From NCBI GenBank assembly GCA_038224615.1, contig JBBRFH010000211.1:1-6250 (forward strand): a DNA stretch of 6,250 nt, in the 5' to 3' direction. Positions 4,639 to 6,250 of the stretch are shown piece by piece (the stretch's first letter is position 1; every line of letters starts with the position of its first letter). Origin of the DNA: JBBRFH01 sp038224615 (lineage in GTDB: Bacteria; Planctomycetota; Phycisphaerae; Tepidisphaerales; Tepidisphaeraceae). The notes beneath the pieces were generated by a model. The model saw only the letters and a program-made list of their open reading frames with translations, did no database searches and was not told where the DNA came from. The translations under genes and the position numbers were made by a program.

Positions 4639-4959
4639 AGGGGCTCGCGCGTGGCGAACGGGGAGTTTAACGAACGGATCGAAAACAAGGTAGTCCGCAA
4701 AGCGCCTAACTTCTGGATCCTCTTCCCCCCCCGCCGGAGGAGGCCCCTGCGGGGTGCCGTTCGGGGCAATCGCCGGAGCACGGGTCGCACCCTGCTATCC
4801 CGGCGCGCGGGGGCTGGGGTGGGGGATGCCTGTCGCGATCGCTTTCGATGAAATGTCGGGCGTTTGCCGCGAGGGCGCAAGCGATGTTCGACTTCGGATG
4901 CGGCGCTGGGGGTCGCTTGGGTGGACGATTGACGGCGGCGGCGGTAACTTCGCAAACCT
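4639..4959. other. Divergent intergenic region
   Basis: This space separates the S1 gene (minus) from the propeller gene (plus) and should hold both promoters, but I see no convincing -35/-10 pair for either. TTGACG at 4929-4934 has no matching -10. Notable composition: a run of eight C at 4725-4732, three close G runs (5, 4 and 5) at 4809-4825, and the palindrome GCGATCGC at 4834-4841. Open frames here are short and unconvincing. An in-frame stop at 4945-4947 sets the upstream limit of the propeller gene. Confidence 0.6.
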
Positions 4960-6250
4960 ATGCCGATTGCCCGACCGCCGCGGCTTAACGTTCGCACCAT
5001 GATTGCCGAACAACTTGAATCTCGAACTCACTTTGCGCTCGACGCCAGCACGTTCCCGTCGACGTACGGGGGTTCGGCCGGATTCGACAACGCGCAGAAG
5101 ATTGTCGCAACGGCTGACGGCGGGTACGTCGTCGCCGGACTCTATTCGGGCGTGTTGGCCATTCCCGGCATCGGCTACCTCGTTTCGGTCAGCGGACCCA
5201 CCCCGGCGCGAGGCGATTCTGACATCTACGTCGCGAAATTCGACGCCGCTGGAAGCCTTCAGTGGCACCAAACCATGGGCGGCGACGGCGTGGACCGGGT
5301 GATGAGCGAGTTCAATAAGCGCGATATGCCGATCAACCCGCGCCGGCTCTACAATACCGTCGGCAAGGTCGGCGACCAGCCGCGGGCCGCGGGTGAGTAC
5401 GTCAACGACCTCGCCGTCGACGCGTCAGGCAACGTTTATCTCGCCGGCGCGTTCCGCGGGACGATGACCGTCGGCAACATCTCCCTGACCGCCGACGCGA
5501 CTTTTGACAAGAATTTTTACGACGCGATGGTCGTCAAGATCAGCAGCAGCGGCGCAATCGCCTGGGCCCGGCAGTTCGGCGGGTCGTTCGACGACGCGGC
5601 GCTGACAATCGCTGTCGACGGCACGGGATCGCCGATCATCGGCGGATTCTACGGGCGCAGCACCGACTTCGATCCCAGCAGCAAGGTCCACCTGCTTAAC
5701 ACCGGCAACGGCCGCAACGCCGGCTATGTCGCCCGCCTCACCACTGACGGCGGATTTGCCTGGGCCTACCAGTTCACCAGCGAAGCGATCGGCGCCGCCG
5801 AACGCAACGCCGTCAACGACATCGCCGTCAGCTCGCACGGCGACGTCTATTTCACCGGCACGTTCGCCGATGTCGCCGATTTCGACCCCACCGCCGCCCG
5901 CTACGAGTACAAGTCCAAAGGCAAGGACGACGCCTACCTCGGCCACCTGACGCGCAAGGGCCAATTCCAATGGTCCATCCCGGTCGGCGGGAAGCAGGAA
6001 GACGGCTTCAATAACATCGCTCTGGACTCGGCCGGCAACGTCTACACCGCCGGGTATTTCAGCGATGAGGTCGATGTTAACCCGCGCAAGGGCGTCACCA
6101 ATCTCTTCAAAGCCGGCGCCGATTCGAGCAAGGGCTCGGACAAGTTCACCGACATTCTGGTCAGCAAGTGGGCAGCGGACGGCAAGCCGCTTTGGCAGGC
6201 GCAGATGGGCGGCGCGTATTATGAGACCGTCAGCGACCTGCAGATCGGTG
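4960..6250 (+). CDS. Exported beta-propeller (SBBP-repeat) protein, N-terminal part
   Basis: The frame runs from ATG 4960 off the window edge, giving 430 residues. A basic start (MPIARPPRLNVR) leads into EQLESRTHFALD (17-28), which resembles the LE(S/P)R-type N-terminal motif of planctomycete exported proteins, so secretion or surface location is inferred. At least five repeats follow. Each has a pattern like D-x-YVAK-(F/L) ... GxLxW ... (F/M)GG ... D ... AVDxxGNVYxAGxF ... DFDP. Examples are DASGNVYLAG (154-163), DSAGNVYTAG (356-365), DFDP at 236 and 307, and tryptophans at 102, 202, 268, 338 and 412, spaced 66-74 residues after the first pair. This fits SBBP-type propeller blades. An insert (about 113-148) lengthens the first blade. 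No enzyme motif is seen. Start 4960 is the first after the in-frame stop at 4945; ATG 4999 would lose the basic stretch. Neither has a Shine-Dalgarno site. Confidence 0.85.
   Translation, partial: MPIARPPRLNVRTMIAEQLESRTHFALDASTFPSTYGGSAGFDNAQKIVATADGGYVVAGLYSGVLAIPGIGYLVSVSGPTPARGDSDIYVAKFDAAGSLQWHQTMGGDGVDRVMSEFNKRDMPINPRRLYNTVGKVGDQPRAAGEYVNDLAVDASGNVYLAGAFRGTMTVGNISLTADATFDKNFYDAMVVKISSSGAIAWARQFGGSFDDAALTIAVDGTGSPIIGGFYGRSTDFDPSSKVHLLNTGNGRNAGYVARLTTDGGFAWAYQFTSEAIGAAERNAVNDIAVSSHGDVYFTGTFADVADFDPTAARYEYKSKGKDDAYLGHLTRKGQFQWSIPVGGKQEDGFNNIALDSAGNVYTAGYFSDEVDVNPRKGVTNLFKAGADSSKGSDKFTDILVSKWAADGKPLWQAQMGGAYYETVSDLQIG

Noticed and set aside
4782..4825. Possible G-quadruplex
   Set aside because: Only three close G runs are present; the fourth would need a loop of about 24 bases.
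4929..4957. Promoter for the propeller gene with TTGACG as -35
   Set aside because: No acceptable -10 hexamer lies 16-18 bases downstream, and the start codon at 4960 would be almost at the -10 position.
5425..5970. 181-codon minus-strand frame rich in Val, Ala and Gly
   Set aside because: It is antisense to the beta-propeller gene and mirrors its repeats.

Overview
The window looks like chromosomal DNA of a high-GC bacterium of the phylum Planctomycetota, possibly the Phycisphaerae side. This rests on three things: the N-terminal motif QLESRTHFALD of the last gene, which resembles the LE(S/P)R-type N-terminal signature of planctomycete exported proteins; the style of the RNase III and S1 proteins; and weak use of Shine-Dalgarno sites. 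The lineage is an inference. There is no sign of phage, plasmid, CRISPR, tRNA or rRNA.

Layout from left to right. Bases 1-423 (minus) hold the N-terminal 141 residues of RNase III (rnc), cut by the window edge. A gap of about 570 bases (424-996) follows with no convincing protein gene but several hairpins, including a strong 49-base one at 552-600, and candidate control sites. Bases 997-2100 (plus) encode a complete class I DAHP synthase, the first enzyme of the shikimate pathway, with an extended -10 promoter and a Shine-Dalgarno site. Bases 2152-2265 (plus) hold a 37-residue hydrophobic peptide gene with a perfect AGGAGG. Its 3' end runs into a large inverted repeat (2248-2367) of the widespread type whose translation reads HSERSEES/RCAQDD, and the repeat supplies its stop codon. 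Bases 2436-2963 (minus) encode a lipoprotein with a Tyr-rich then Asp/Arg-rich low-complexity body. A second long imperfect palindrome (3028-3094) separates it from a complete five-domain S1 RNA-binding protein (3133-4638, minus; RpsA-like). After a divergent gap of about 320 bases, a large exported beta-propeller (SBBP-repeat) protein starts at 4960 (plus) and runs off the right edge.

The genes do not form one pathway. They are core functions (RNA processing, aromatic biosynthesis, translation) beside envelope or exported proteins, with two palindromic elements in gene-end spaces. The points most worth a second look are an Ala in place of a usual metal-binding Asp in RNase III, the structured region upstream of rnc, the small gene that ends inside a repeat, and the two palindromic elements. 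I found no clear evidence of a new multi-gene system.
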